Positions 46,282 to 55,097 of a DNA stretch of 64,000 nucleotides are shown piece by piece. Position 1 is the stretch's first letter; each line of letters opens with the position of its first letter. A program made the position numbers and the translations under genes. A model generated the notes under the pieces. That model worked only from the letters and a program-made list of their open reading frames with translations, was not told where the DNA came from and did not search any database. This DNA comes from Ignavibacteriales bacterium. GTDB lineage: Bacteria; Bacteroidota; Ignavibacteria; Ignavibacteriales; Melioribacteraceae. The DNA is taken from NCBI GenBank assembly GCA_026390775.1, contig JAPLFF010000007.1, positions 1,488,001-1,552,000 of the forward strand. The letters are read 5' to 3'.

Positions 46282-46545
46282 ATGGGAAAAACAGCAACTT
46301 TACATTCCAGAATAGATGAAAAAACAAAAATAAACGCAAAAAAAATCTTTGCTAAAGTCGGGTTATCAGAAAGCGAAGCAATAAGATTATTCTATCACCA
46401 TTCTGTATTAGCTAGAGGAATACCTTTTGATTTAAGAATACCGAATGCTGAAACACGAGCTGCAATTGAAGACGCACGGCAAGGAAATAATTTATCTAAA
46501 AAATATAAAAATGTTGATGAACTATTTGAGGATTTGAATAAGTAA
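46282..46545 (+). CDS. RelB/DinJ-family antitoxin
   Basis: 87 residues from ATG 46282, after RBS TAGGTG; the GTG at 46276 lies within that RBS. The N-terminal half (TATLHSRIDEKTKINAKKIFAKVGLSESEAIRLFYHHSVL) is the ribbon-helix-helix domain of the RelB/DinJ family. It binds DNA as a dimer and represses the operon. The tail (AIEDARQGNNLSKKYKNVDELFEDL) would wrap and neutralise the toxin. Its stop codon overlaps the toxin start by one base, the usual coupling in such modules. Confidence 0.9.
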   Translation: MGKTATLHSRIDEKTKINAKKIFAKVGLSESEAIRLFYHHSVLARGIPFDLRIPNAETRAAIEDARQGNNLSKKYKNVDELFEDLNK

Positions 46546-46814
46546 TGCTCATAGTTCGCTTTACTCACAGGTTTAAGAAGAATTATACTAAAGTTGAACG
46601 TTCAGGTAAAGACTTATCAAACGTGAAAACAATTGTTCTCGAACTGAGAAAGAGCAACCCGATAGAGAAATCTTTCAGAGATCACCCACTAAAGGGAAAT
46701 TACAAAGATTGCCGTGAGTGTCATTTAGCTTCCGACCTTCTTCTAATTTATTACATAAAAAATGATGAATTGATACTAGTGGATATTGGCCCACATACAG
46801 AATTATTTGAATAA
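46545..46814 (+). CDS. RelE/YafQ-family mRNA interferase toxin
   Basis: 89 residues. FTHRFKKNYTKVERSGKD, NPIEKSFRDHPLKGNYKDCRECHLASDLLLIYYI, and LILVDIGPHTELF fit YafQ. In that family the His of DHPL, the pair ECHLASDLLL, and the C-terminal GPHTELF carry the active-site His and Asp residues. YafQ toxins cleave mRNA on the ribosome. The pair sits inside a glycan locus, where it could stabilise the region by addiction. Key residues look intact, so the toxin is probably active. Confidence 0.9.
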   Translation: MLIVRFTHRFKKNYTKVERSGKDLSNVKTIVLELRKSNPIEKSFRDHPLKGNYKDCRECHLASDLLLIYYIKNDELILVDIGPHTELFE

Positions 46815-46867
46815 AAGATTAAGTGCATATAACTGCTATAGTTTTATAAAACTGAAAAATTACCATA

Positions 46868-47008
46868 ATGAAATACAATTTTATGATTTTGAAGAAACCT
46901 GAACAGTTTAAGGATGTGGTAATCCTTTCGGTCTGTTTGGGTTGTTTCTTATATGTTCTCACAAAAACTGAAATATCTTTAATCAAAAACCAAGTCAAGG
47001 TTTCGTAA
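46868..47008 (+). CDS. Possible 46-residue small protein
   Basis: ATG 46868 to TAA 47008 gives a 46-residue frame with one hydrophobic segment (DVVILSVCLGCFLYVL) between charged ends. No ribosome site is evident and I recognise no family. It lies in the 288-base gap between the toxin and the next glycosyltransferase, which otherwise shows nothing. It may be chance. Confidence 0.2.
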   Translation: MKYNFMILKKPEQFKDVVILSVCLGCFLYVLTKTEISLIKNQVKVS

Positions 47009-47102
47009 GTTATTGTAATTGCGAGTAGAGCAAAGGACTGTAAATAATTTGTGTAGATGAACTATCTTATCTTACTTGAGATAATTAATAATATCTAATG
47101 AT

Positions 47103-47909
47103 ATGAACGAGTCTCCTTTAGTTAGTATAATCACTATAGTATTAAACGGCGAAAAGTATTTAGAGAATGCAATCAATAGCGTACTTTCTCAATCTTATCG
47201 AAATTATGAGTACATAATTATTGACGGTTATTCTACTGATAGAACTATAGAAATAATTAAAAGGCACGAAAAAGAAATCACTTTTTGGACTAGCGAACCT
47301 GACAACGGAATAAGCGATGCATTTAATAAAGGAATTAAACTTGCTCGCGGTGAGATCATTGGGCTTTTAAATTCCGATGATTGGCTTGAACCTGAGGCAA
47401 TTAAGAAAATTGTCAAAATATTTACATCTGATAATCCGGATCTAATTTGCGGGGCAGTCAGATTCTGGGAAAAGGGGAAAGAAGTAATTGTATCGCATCC
47501 CGATCTCCAAAACCTTGATCATGAAACTTCGATTCACCATACCGGTGTTTTTATCAAAAAATCTGTTTATGAAAAATTCGGATTATTCAATACTCATTTT
47601 AAATACGCGATGGATTATGAGCTGCTTTTAAGAATGAAAATGAACAACGCAAAATATTACATGCTAAACGATGTTGTATCAAACAGAAGACTTGATGGCA
47701 TTTCTTATAAAAATAAGAGATTGGCTTTAAGAGAAACTATGTCTGCCAGAAAAAAATATTTCAATATCTGGAATGTCTGGATAATTTACTTATACGTTTC
47801 TATTAAAGATTGGGCCGGTAGATTGTTAAAAAGCAGCATTCTAAAACCTCTGTATATAACTTACTGGAAACTTAAAAACAGAAAACTTGCTAAGGATATT
47901 AAAGAATGA
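47103..47909 (+). CDS. Glycosyltransferase, GT2 family (WcaA-like)
   Basis: 268 residues. SIITIVLNGEKYLENAINSVLSQSY, IIIDGYSTDRT, TSEPDNGISDAFNKGIKLARGEIIGLLNSDDW (SDD as DxD) and HHTGVFIKKSVYEKFGLF, AMDYELLLRM define the subfamily common in O-antigen and exopolysaccharide loci. It is the same subfamily as the transferase half of the 722-residue protein. It should act in the cytoplasm. Its stop overlaps the next ATG by four bases. Confidence 0.86.
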   Translation: MNESPLVSIITIVLNGEKYLENAINSVLSQSYRNYEYIIIDGYSTDRTIEIIKRHEKEITFWTSEPDNGISDAFNKGIKLARGEIIGLLNSDDWLEPEAIKKIVKIFTSDNPDLICGAVRFWEKGKEVIVSHPDLQNLDHETSIHHTGVFIKKSVYEKFGLFNTHFKYAMDYELLLRMKMNNAKYYMLNDVVSNRRLDGISYKNKRLALRETMSARKKYFNIWNVWIIYLYVSIKDWAGRLLKSSILKPLYITYWKLKNRKLAKDIKE

Positions 47910-49033
47910 GAATATGTTATATAACCGATTCTTATCCTCCTAATATCGGAGGCGCAGAGATTGCGATCCAAAAAATAGTAGAAGGAGCTGCCGAAAATAA
48001 TATTGATGTATTTGTCATTACTTCGCAGGCAAGGGAAAATTTTTCTTTTAATTCGAAAATTCCCAAATCTGCTATACTGAGAATAAAAACGCCACGAGCT
48101 TTGCAGAGATTCTGGTTCTTGATCTTATCATTTTTTGCAATCATTAAGAAGTGTAAGGATGCTGACATTTTGCATGGAACTAGTTATGGAGGTGTTCTTC
48201 AAACTTTCATCGCCGCAAAATTATTAAGGAAGTCATGCGTTGTTACTATTCATGAATTCATGGGAAGGGAATGGAACAAATTTGCATCTAATATTATAAG
48301 TGCATATTTCTTTAGAGTATCTGAAAAAATATTCGCTTCGCTTTCATTCGACCAATTTATTGCAGTTTCAAATTATACTAAGAAACGCCTGATTGAAGCG
48401 GGGGTAACGGAAAGTAAAATAACTGTGATTACAAATGGAAAGAGTGATATAGATTTGTGTAAATTAAAAACTAAGCATGAAGTAAGAAAAGAGCTGAATA
48501 TCCCGGATGATAAATTTGTTTTTGCTGCCTTTGGAAGGACAGGATTGACCAAAGGGCTGGAATATGTCGTAGATGCCATCCCGGAGGTACTGGATAGGAT
48601 TCCGAATGCAATCTTTATTTTAATACTTTCTTTTGGTGATAAAAAAATTTGGAAAAGAATTACTAATAAAATAGAAAATTTGGATCGTAAACGTATATTA
48701 TTTTATTCCTCTCTTGAAAGATCCCGGATGTTGGATTATTTGAATTCCTCAGATGCCATCATAATTCCTTCTTTGTCTGAAGGGTTCGGATTTACGACTC
48801 TTGAAGCATGTATGTTGAATAAAATAGTAATTGCTACAAATGTCGGCGCCATTCCGGAGGTCATTTCCGGAAAACACATTCTTATAGAGCCAGCTTCAAG
48901 TGAAGCAATACTGAATGGATGTATCAATTCGGTTTCGGGTAAATACAAGAATGAGCCGAGAAAAGAATTTAATTGGGAATTATCTGTAAATAAATATATC
49001 AAAGTATATCAGGAAGTTTTACATTTACATTAG
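47906..49033 (+). CDS. Glycosyltransferase, GT4 family
   Basis: 375 residues, GT-B. ICYITDSYPPNIGGAEIAIQKI is the classical N-terminal loop. VVTIHEFMGREWNKF is in the acceptor half. The donor half has FAAFGRTGLTKGLEYVVDAI and PSLSEGFGFTTLEACMLNKIVIATNVGAIPEVI (EX7E motif). It is coupled to the preceding GT2 by an ATGA overlap, so the two probably act in consecutive steps. Donor sugar unknown. Confidence 0.86.
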   Translation: MRICYITDSYPPNIGGAEIAIQKIVEGAAENNIDVFVITSQARENFSFNSKIPKSAILRIKTPRALQRFWFLILSFFAIIKKCKDADILHGTSYGGVLQTFIAAKLLRKSCVVTIHEFMGREWNKFASNIISAYFFRVSEKIFASLSFDQFIAVSNYTKKRLIEAGVTESKITVITNGKSDIDLCKLKTKHEVRKELNIPDDKFVFAAFGRTGLTKGLEYVVDAIPEVLDRIPNAIFILILSFGDKKIWKRITNKIENLDRKRILFYSSLERSRMLDYLNSSDAIIIPSLSEGFGFTTLEACMLNKIVIATNVGAIPEVISGKHILIEPASSEAILNGCINSVSGKYKNEPRKEFNWELSVNKYIKVYQEVLHLH

Positions 49034-49054
49034 AAAAATTCTTGGATTGTAATT

Positions 49055-49792
49055 TTGGAATCAAAAAATTCAAACATCGGAAAAACACTAATTATTATTC
49101 CTGCATATAATGAAGAGGAGAGGATTCAGAATGTTATTTCCCGATGCAGGAAGTACCTATCGGACAGAGTTGATCTCATTGTTATTAATGACGGCTCGAC
49201 AGATAGAACTTTGGCTATATGCGAAGATGCCGGAGTGAATATTATATCTGTTCCTTTCAACCATGGTGTAGGGAATGCTTTGAAGACGGGATTTCTTTAT
49301 GCGCTCAAAGATAATTATGAAAATGTTATAACCATCGATGCCGACGGCCAACACAACCCTGATGATCTTCCGAAGTTCATACAAAAACTGGAGACAAAGC
49401 AGGTTGATATAGTAATCGGATCCAGATTTATAAACGGTAAAAAATATGATGGATCTATTGTTAGAGTTATCGGTAATAAATTTTTTGCATGGGTCATATC
49501 GGTCTTAATTCGTGAAAAACTCACTGATGCCACTTCAGGTTTTCGTGGAATGAATCGTGCGGTCCTCAGTTATTCGGTTGACGATCTATTTAACTTTGAT
49601 TATCCCGATGCCGATTTTCTGCTTACACTGCACCGTGCAGGCTTCCGTTTTTGTGAAATTCCGGTCGAAATGAATAAAAGAATTGGCGGAGAATCTCAGC
49701 ACAAAGGGGTTAAACCAATTTATTATATATTCAAAATGTTGCTGTCAATTTTTATTATCTTGATGAGGAAAAAAAATATTAAAAAATCATAG
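49055..49792 (+). CDS. DPM1-like GT2 glycosyltransferase
   Basis: 245 residues from TTG 49055. LIIIPAYNEEERIQNVI, VINDGSTDRTL, NHGVGNALKTGFLYAL, ITIDADGQHNPDD (DxD), GSRFINGKKYDGS and DATSGFRGMNRAVL mark a polyprenyl-phosphate glycosyltransferase-like enzyme with a weak C-terminal hydrophobic helix. It is followed immediately by a DUF2304 gene, a common pairing in which the small membrane protein is thought to assist the transferase. The stop codon lies inside the ribosome site of that gene. Confidence 0.85.
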   Translation: MESKNSNIGKTLIIIPAYNEEERIQNVISRCRKYLSDRVDLIVINDGSTDRTLAICEDAGVNIISVPFNHGVGNALKTGFLYALKDNYENVITIDADGQHNPDDLPKFIQKLETKQVDIVIGSRFINGKKYDGSIVRVIGNKFFAWVISVLIREKLTDATSGFRGMNRAVLSYSVDDLFNFDYPDADFLLTLHRAGFRFCEIPVEMNKRIGGESQHKGVKPIYYIFKMLLSIFIILMRKKNIKKS

Positions 49793-49801
49793 GAGGTAAT
49801 T

Positions 49802-50164
49802 ATTTCTACCCGTTTAAATTTGATATTGATATTTATCGGCGCCATTATTCTTATTAGTATTGTCGAATTGGTTAGAAGAAGAAAACTGAATGAAGAGTAC
49901 TCATTTCTGTGGTTGATAATCGGCTTTTTACTTTTATTAATTACATTTTTCCCCAAATTATTTTATTTTATCTCAGATTCTATTGGTACGGAACTTCCAA
50001 TAAACACATTATTTTTTGCCGGCATCATATTCTTAATGCTGCTCGGATTATTCCTTACGTTAAAGATTTCAATATTATCTAATAGGGAGAAAAAACTTAG
50101 TCAGAAAATCGCGATTCTCGAATTTGAATTGAAAAAAAATAAAGATTCCAAAAAACAAAATTAA
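49802..50164 (+). CDS. DUF2304 family small membrane protein (apparent ATT start)
   Basis: About 120 residues. RLNLILIFIGAIILISIVELVRRRKLNEEYSFLWLIIGFLLL and a later ILFLGLFLTLKIS-like region give three hydrophobic segments, the DUF2304 layout. A strong AGGAGG (49791-49796) sits five bases before ATT 49802, whereas the first ordinary start (TTG 49820) is 23 bases away and would cut off STRLNL, which matches the family's usual N-terminus. ATT is thus the best start by position, or one base is wrong in the assembly. Probably a partner of the preceding DPM1-like enzyme. Confidence 0.72.
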   Translation: MSTRLNLILIFIGAIILISIVELVRRRKLNEEYSFLWLIIGFLLLLITFFPKLFYFISDSIGTELPINTLFFAGIIFLMLLGLFLTLKISILSNREKKLSQKIAILEFELKKNKDSKKQN

Positions 50165-50178
50165 TTACAAAATTCTAC

Positions 50179-51300
50179 TTAATAACCCCGTTTGATAACT
50201 TTTTCCAGATCTGACTTAACCATAATTTTTACCAAATCACTAAACTTTGTTTCTGCGACCCAGCCAAGTTCTTTTTTCGCTTTTTCTGCGTTACCAATCA
50301 GTAAATCCACTTCAGTTGGTCTATAATAATTTGGATTAATGATAACCACTACATCGCCGACTTTTAGATTTTTTGAAAATGAAAATCTTTGATCTTTTTT
50401 CTCAATGTCAATTAATTGTTCTGCTATCGAAAGATCAAGCTTCTTAATAATTCCCTTTTCGTTTTCGGCTTTATTTTTCCACTCTAGTTCAATGCCTATT
50501 TCTTTGAACGAATTCTCAATGAACTCTCTTACAGTATGTGTCTCACCTGTTGCAAATACAAAATCATCAGCTTTTTCATAATGCAATATTTTCAACATGC
50601 CTTCACAGAATTCGGGTGCATAACCCCAATCTCGTTTAGCATTTAAATTACCAATTGATAATTCTTTTTCAATTCCGGTAATTATACGGGACACTGCACG
50701 AGTAATTTTTCTTGTAACAAAGGTCTCACCGCGACGCGGAGACTCGTGGTTAAATAAAATACCATTTGAGGCGAAAATATTATATGCTTCCCGGTAGTTC
50801 ACAATTATCCAATATCCGTACAATTTTGCTACACCATAAGGAGAGCGGGGATAGAATGGAGTCTTTTCAGATTGGGGGACTTCTTGAGCTTTCCCGAATA
50901 GTTCGCTAGTTGATGCCTGATAGAATTTTACTTTGCGCAATCCAACTTCTCTTATAGCGTCCAAAAATCGTAATGTACCTAATGCATCCACTTGAGCAGT
51001 ATAATCGGGGATTTCAAATGAAACTTTTACGTGACTTTGAGCAGCAAGATTATATATTTCATCAGGTTCAATTTTTTCAAGAAGACGGTTTAGATTGCTT
51101 GTATCTACTAAATCACCATAATGAAGGAATAATTTTTTATTCATTATCTCATGATCATTGTAGAGGTGATCAATCCTATTGGTGTTAAAAGAACTGCTCC
51201 TCCGGATAATACCATGAACTTCATATCCTTTCTCTAAAAGGATTTCAGTTAAATAACTTCCGTCTTGACCTGTGATTCCTGTTATTAGTGCTTTATGCAA
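50179..51300 (-). CDS. gmd: GDP-mannose 4,6-dehydratase
   Basis: 373 residues. [69 protein letters not shown] and [13 protein letters not shown] are diagnostic; the catalytic Thr/Ser-Glu and Tyr-xxx-Lys are intact. It converts GDP-D-mannose to GDP-4-keto-6-deoxymannose, the first step to GDP-L-fucose. It is the last gene of the - strand operon, 7 bases after fcl, and feeds the GT11 transferase at 33865. Confidence 0.95.
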   Translation of the reverse strand: MHKALITGITGQDGSYLTEILLEKGYEVHGIIRRSSSFNTNRIDHLYNDHEIMNKKLFLHYGDLVDTSNLNRLLEKIEPDEIYNLAAQSHVKVSFEIPDYTAQVDALGTLRFLDAIREVGLRKVKFYQASTSELFGKAQEVPQSEKTPFYPRSPYGVAKLYGYWIIVNYREAYNIFASNGILFNHESPRRGETFVTRKITRAVSRIITGIEKELSIGNLNAKRDWGYAPEFCEGMLKILHYEKADDFVFATGETHTVREFIENSFKEIGIELEWKNKAENEKGIIKKLDLSIAEQLIDIEKKDQRFSFSKNLKVGDVVVIINPNYYRPTEVDLLIGNAEKAKKELGWVAETKFSDLVKIMVKSDLEKVIKRGY

Positions 51301-51307
51301 TTTTCAC

Positions 51308-52264
51308 CTATAAATTTTTTACGTAATTATCTAAGTACCAATTATAAGTTTGTTTGATTCCATCTTCTAATGTTGTTTTGTGTTTCCAGCCGCATTGATG
51401 AAGGCGGGAAACATCCAATAATTTTCTCGGCGTTCCATCCGGTTTCGAAGAATCATAATTAATATTACCTTTAAAAGCGGTTATTTTTTTCATCAATGTA
51501 GCTAAATCAGAAATAGATATATCTTCACCTGTGCCGATATTCAGATGAGTAAGATTATTATCATAAAGATCTTTAGCGTTTATTTTATCAAACAGAAAAT
51601 AAATTGCATCGGCAAGATCATCAACAAATAAAAATTCACGGTAAGGTTTACCGGATCCCCATACTTCAACTTTATCATTATTATTAATTTTTGCTTCATG
51701 AAACTTTCTCATCAAGGCCGGTAAAACATGAGACGATTCTAAGTCAAAATTATCATTATAACCGTATAGATTAGTTGGCATAATCGAAAAATAATTGCAT
51801 CCATATTGTTTATAATAACTTTCGCAGAGTTTAATCCCGACAATTTTTGCTATTGCATATGGTTCGTTAGTGTACTCTAAATAATTAGAAAGAAGATATT
51901 CTTCTTTTAACGGTTGGGGTGCAAGTTTAGGATAAATACATGAGCTGCCAAGAAATATTAGTTTCTCAGTTCCGTTCTTATAAGCTTCGTTAATAATATT
52001 GGCTTCAATCATTAAATTGTCATAAAGGAACTCAGCGCGATATTTATTATTAGCTAAAATACCCCCAACTTTTGCTGCAGCGATAATTACAACTTCAGGT
52101 TTTTCATTCTTAAAAAAATTCTCAACTTCATTTTGTTTACGTAAATCTAATTCTTCAATAGATCTTAAAACGAAATTATCTAACCCCTCACTTCTAAACT
52201 TTCTTAATATTGCTGAACCCACCATCCCTTTATGGCCGGCTATATAAATCTTTTTGTTATTCAT
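51308..52264 (-). CDS. fcl: GDP-L-fucose synthase
   Basis: 318 residues. IYIAGHKGMVGSAILRKF (NADP-binding loop), AAAKVGGILANN, FLGSSCIYPKLAPQPLKEEYLL, EPYAIAKIVGIKLCE (Tyr-xxx-Lys), MPTNLYGYNDNFDLESSHVLPALMRKF, and WGSGKPYREFLFVDDLA are the canonical Fcl/WcaG blocks. It epimerises C3 and C5 of GDP-4-keto-6-deoxymannose and reduces C4 to give GDP-L-fucose. It sits between the UDP-GlcNAc dehydrogenase and gmd in one operon. Confidence 0.95.
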   Translation of the reverse strand: MNNKKIYIAGHKGMVGSAILRKFRSEGLDNFVLRSIEELDLRKQNEVENFFKNEKPEVVIIAAAKVGGILANNKYRAEFLYDNLMIEANIINEAYKNGTEKLIFLGSSCIYPKLAPQPLKEEYLLSNYLEYTNEPYAIAKIVGIKLCESYYKQYGCNYFSIMPTNLYGYNDNFDLESSHVLPALMRKFHEAKINNNDKVEVWGSGKPYREFLFVDDLADAIYFLFDKINAKDLYDNNLTHLNIGTGEDISISDLATLMKKITAFKGNINYDSSKPDGTPRKLLDVSRLHQCGWKHKTTLEDGIKQTYNWYLDNYVKNL

Positions 52265-52296
52265 AGAATTGGTTTATGCTCACTTAAATTTATCTT

Positions 52297-53640
52297 TTAA
52301 GATTTATAAATATGTGGACTCTTAATTCCATGACGTTCAAATGCATTACGGGTATCTACGACAAGCTTGGAATTTTTTGCAATCATTTCATAATCGAAAT
52401 TATCATGGTCTGTGCTTAAAAGAACTAGATCATAAGAAGATAAATTTTTGGCGTTAAGATCGATAGACGGTATATTATAATTATATTTTCTTGAAGGAGT
52501 TAATTGGGGAGCATAAGGGTCGCTAAAATCAACTTTCGCATCTTTGTTCTGAAATATTTCAATGAGTTTTAATGATGGAGATTCACGTTTGTCGTCAATA
52601 TTTTTCTTGTACGAGACTCCCAGAACGAGAATCTTTGCACCCTTTATTGATTTTCCATTTTGATTAAGAACATTAATGACATTTTCAGCAACATAATAAG
52701 GTTGATATGTGTTGATTTCTCCCGCGAGTTCAATGAATTTAGTATTAATATCATATTCGCGTGCTTTCCAAGTTAGGTAAAAAGGATCGATTGGAATACA
52801 ATGACCGCCAAGTCCCGGACCGGGATAAAAAGCCTGAAATCCAAATGGTTTTGTTTTTGCCGCTTCTATAACTTCCCAGACGTCAATATTCATTTTATCA
52901 AACACCATTTTAAGTTCATTCATTAGAGCAATATTTACACTGCGATAAATATTTTCTAATAATTTAGTCGCTTCAGCGACTCTAGTTGATGAAACGGGAA
53001 CAGTTTTTACAATCACATGATTGTATAACGAGCATGCTACTTCAAGGCACTCGGGAGTAGTTCCGCCAACCACTTTTGGTATTGTTGATGTTGAATAATC
53101 CGGATTATTCGGATCTTCTCTCTCAGGACTAAAAGCTAAGAAAAAATCTTTTCCAACGATGAATTTATCATTTCCTTCTTTTAGACCGCATTCTTCAAAT
53201 AATGGTAATAGAATTTCATCAGTTGTTCCAGGATAAGTAGATGATTCCAATGTTACTAATTGTCCTTTTCTTAAATATTGAGCTACGGTCCCAGCAGAAT
53301 TTTTGATATAAGTAAGATCAGGTTCGCGATGTTCATCTAGTGGAGTTGGAATACATAATAGTATTGCATCGGTTTCCTTTAGCCGTGAAAAATCCGAAGT
53401 AGCAAAAAACAATTTTGATTTCACTGCTTGGTTAATTTTTTCTGATGAAATATGCTTAATGTAACTTTGGCCGTTCATTAAGAGCGGGATTTTTTGTTTA
53501 TCAATATCAAATCCAATTGTTTTAAATCCTTTTTTTGAAAATTCTAAAGCAAGAGGTAAACCGACATAACCTAGACCGATAATTCCAACGACGGCAGTTT
53601 TTGAATTGATTTTGTTAATGAGTTGATCGCAATAATTCAT
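52297..53640 (-). CDS. wbpA: UDP-N-acetylglucosamine 6-dehydrogenase (WbpA/WecC-like)
   Basis: 447 residues. VGIIGLGYVGLPLALEFSKKGF binds NAD. IPTPLDEHREPDL, LESSTYPGTTDEIL, AFSPEREDPN, ATKLLENIYRSVNIALMNEL, and PGPGLGGHCIPIDPFYL (catalytic Cys) follow, with a third domain starting LVLGVSYKKNIDDKRESPSLKL. The pattern is of the UDP-GlcNAc 6-dehydrogenase group rather than UDP-glucose dehydrogenase. The product UDP-GlcNAcA is the substrate of WlbA at 25376-26347. A UDP-ManNAc dehydrogenase role is the main alternative. Confidence 0.87.
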   Translation of the reverse strand: MNYCDQLINKINSKTAVVGIIGLGYVGLPLALEFSKKGFKTIGFDIDKQKIPLLMNGQSYIKHISSEKINQAVKSKLFFATSDFSRLKETDAILLCIPTPLDEHREPDLTYIKNSAGTVAQYLRKGQLVTLESSTYPGTTDEILLPLFEECGLKEGNDKFIVGKDFFLAFSPEREDPNNPDYSTSTIPKVVGGTTPECLEVACSLYNHVIVKTVPVSSTRVAEATKLLENIYRSVNIALMNELKMVFDKMNIDVWEVIEAAKTKPFGFQAFYPGPGLGGHCIPIDPFYLTWKAREYDINTKFIELAGEINTYQPYYVAENVINVLNQNGKSIKGAKILVLGVSYKKNIDDKRESPSLKLIEIFQNKDAKVDFSDPYAPQLTPSRKYNYNIPSIDLNAKNLSSYDLVLLSTDHDNFDYEMIAKNSKLVVDTRNAFERHGIKSPHIYKS

Positions 53641-53672
53641 AATTAATTCTACATTTTATATACTAGTAATAA

Positions 53673-54422
53673 TCAATTAGTTAGAAGAACATATTTTGAC
53701 TGCACAACAATATTATTTATTTCAAAATTAAAAATATTTATCGCAGAAATTTTTTCAAATGGATTAAACTTCTTTTCGAATATGCTGAGAATGGAACCCG
53801 GAATTAAAAAGTGATTCAATATTACTTTGGATGAATAGGCGGATAACTCGCTTTTTTTTGATTGAAGGGTAAAAGCTGCGTATCCTTCAAGTTTATCACC
53901 GGGGATAAATTTACTTATAATTTGAGCAGTCTCCGAGGCAATTTCTTTCTGGGGTACATCGTAGAAACATTCAATGAAAGGAGGAGAAAATTTTAATCGA
54001 ATATTAACATTGTTTTTCCCGAATTCTTTTTCTTTTAAACTGAGATAATTTTGTAAGCTGTTAATCGAAAGCAGTATGGCGACTTTTTGATCAGAATAGG
54101 ATAAGAATTTAAGCTTAGCTTTATTTTTAAGGTTTTTATTGTCCAGAATTGGATAATTATACTGAATAGTAATATAGTCGGCAATGATTCCGCCTATATT
54201 AACGCCATCCATTCTGATTGCTAAATTATTTATTTTTGATGGATTATTCGAGTCCAGAATAGTTTTTACTTTGATCTCTTTACAATTGATTTCACGAGCA
54301 ATAGCTTTTTCTATTGTCTTCTCAAGATTTTCTTTATTAGTTATCTGAAATGCACTTAAAGATATTTCTCCGAAAAGGAGAAATATTAAAAAATAAGATC
54401 TAATATTTAATAAGTTTGCCAT
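53673..54422 (-). CDS. Exported DUF2993/LmeA-like protein (tentative)
   Basis: 249 residues with an N-terminal export signal (NLLNIRSYFLIFLLFGEISLSA). ENLEKTIEKAIAREINCKEIKVKT near the start and repeated beta-strand stretches (IRMDGVNIGGIIADYITIQYN, and NVNIRLKFSPPFIECFYDV) resemble the LmeA/DUF2993 lipid-binding fold. The match is from memory of the pattern and is moderate. It overlaps the gene before it by 23 bases and precedes the dehydrogenase by 32, so it belongs to the sugar operon. Probable location: periplasm. Function unknown. Confidence 0.5.
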   Translation of the reverse strand: MANLLNIRSYFLIFLLFGEISLSAFQITNKENLEKTIEKAIAREINCKEIKVKTILDSNNPSKINNLAIRMDGVNIGGIIADYITIQYNYPILDNKNLKNKAKLKFLSYSDQKVAILLSINSLQNYLSLKEKEFGKNNVNIRLKFSPPFIECFYDVPQKEIASETAQIISKFIPGDKLEGYAAFTLQSKKSELSAYSSKVILNHFLIPGSILSIFEKKFNPFEKISAINIFNFEINNIVVQSKYVLLTN

Positions 54423-54807
54423 TTCTTACTCTTAATTCTTTTAAGTTATAATTCTGTGGATTTTGTACCGAAACTTCAAAAGCAGTATCGGCAAAGACTT
54501 TGTAGCTATAATCTCCATTCATTAATGGTTCGGTCGGCAGGGTGCTAATAAATTCCGGCACCAAGTTTTTAAGAGAAGATGGATAGGATAAGTTAATTGC
54601 ATAATAAGATTCAATAGCATGTGATATGCTGATCATATCTGAAACTACTTGTCCTTCATTTGTATTCTTTTCAACTTTTGGAGGAGTATAATTTTTTTGG
54701 CCGCCTTGTGAATACAGATAAGCAATAAATCCTAAAACACAAAACAATATAATTGCTATAGTATACAACAAATATTTAAACAATCTTTTCTTTGGTTTTA
54801 AATTCAC
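54400..54807 (-). CDS. Type II-secretion-pseudopilin-like single-pass membrane protein
   Basis: 135 residues from GTG 54807 (GAGG eight bases upstream). One membrane helix (LLYTIAIILFCVLGFIAYLY) is followed by a soluble domain with VSDMISISHAIESYYAINLSYPSSLKNLVPEFISTLPTEP and YSYKVFADTAFEVSVQNP, which is the T2SG-type C-terminal pattern. A prepilin leader and Glu+5 motif are not seen, so it is not a standard pseudopilin. First gene of the - strand operon. A role in envelope or secretion is possible but unproven. Confidence 0.55.
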   Translation of the reverse strand: MNLKPKKRLFKYLLYTIAIILFCVLGFIAYLYSQGGQKNYTPPKVEKNTNEGQVVSDMISISHAIESYYAINLSYPSSLKNLVPEFISTLPTEPLMNGDYSYKVFADTAFEVSVQNPQNYNLKELRVRNGKLIKY

Positions 54808-54967
54808 AACATAATCCTCAAATTTGTTTTTGATGATTTTGGTTTATACTAATATTATTAAAGTTTATAAATACAAAAATGAGAAAAACATTTATTGTAA
54901 AATGAAATATAATTTTTTTATGTGGGATATTTTAGCTTATTTTAAGCAGTTAACGGGTTATTTGCAA

Positions 54968-55004
54968 CAAAAAAATCCCGAAGTATGTTTACATACTTCG
55001 GGAT
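54968..55004 (-). terminator. Rho-independent terminator of the RRM gene
   Basis: Perfect 14-bp arms: ATCCCGAAGTATGT (54975-54988), two-base loop, ACATACTTCGGGAT (54991-55004). On the - strand the hairpin is followed by TTTTTTTG. It lies about 94 bases beyond the stop of the RRM protein gene. The rest of 54808-55097 holds short open frames only. Confidence 0.88.
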
Positions 55005-55097
55005 GCAAGTAGTGGGAATGTCTTCCCTCAATCATGATTTATTAATATTGCCTTAACGGCATAATTAATATATGGTAATCAGAAATTAAAGAAAATA

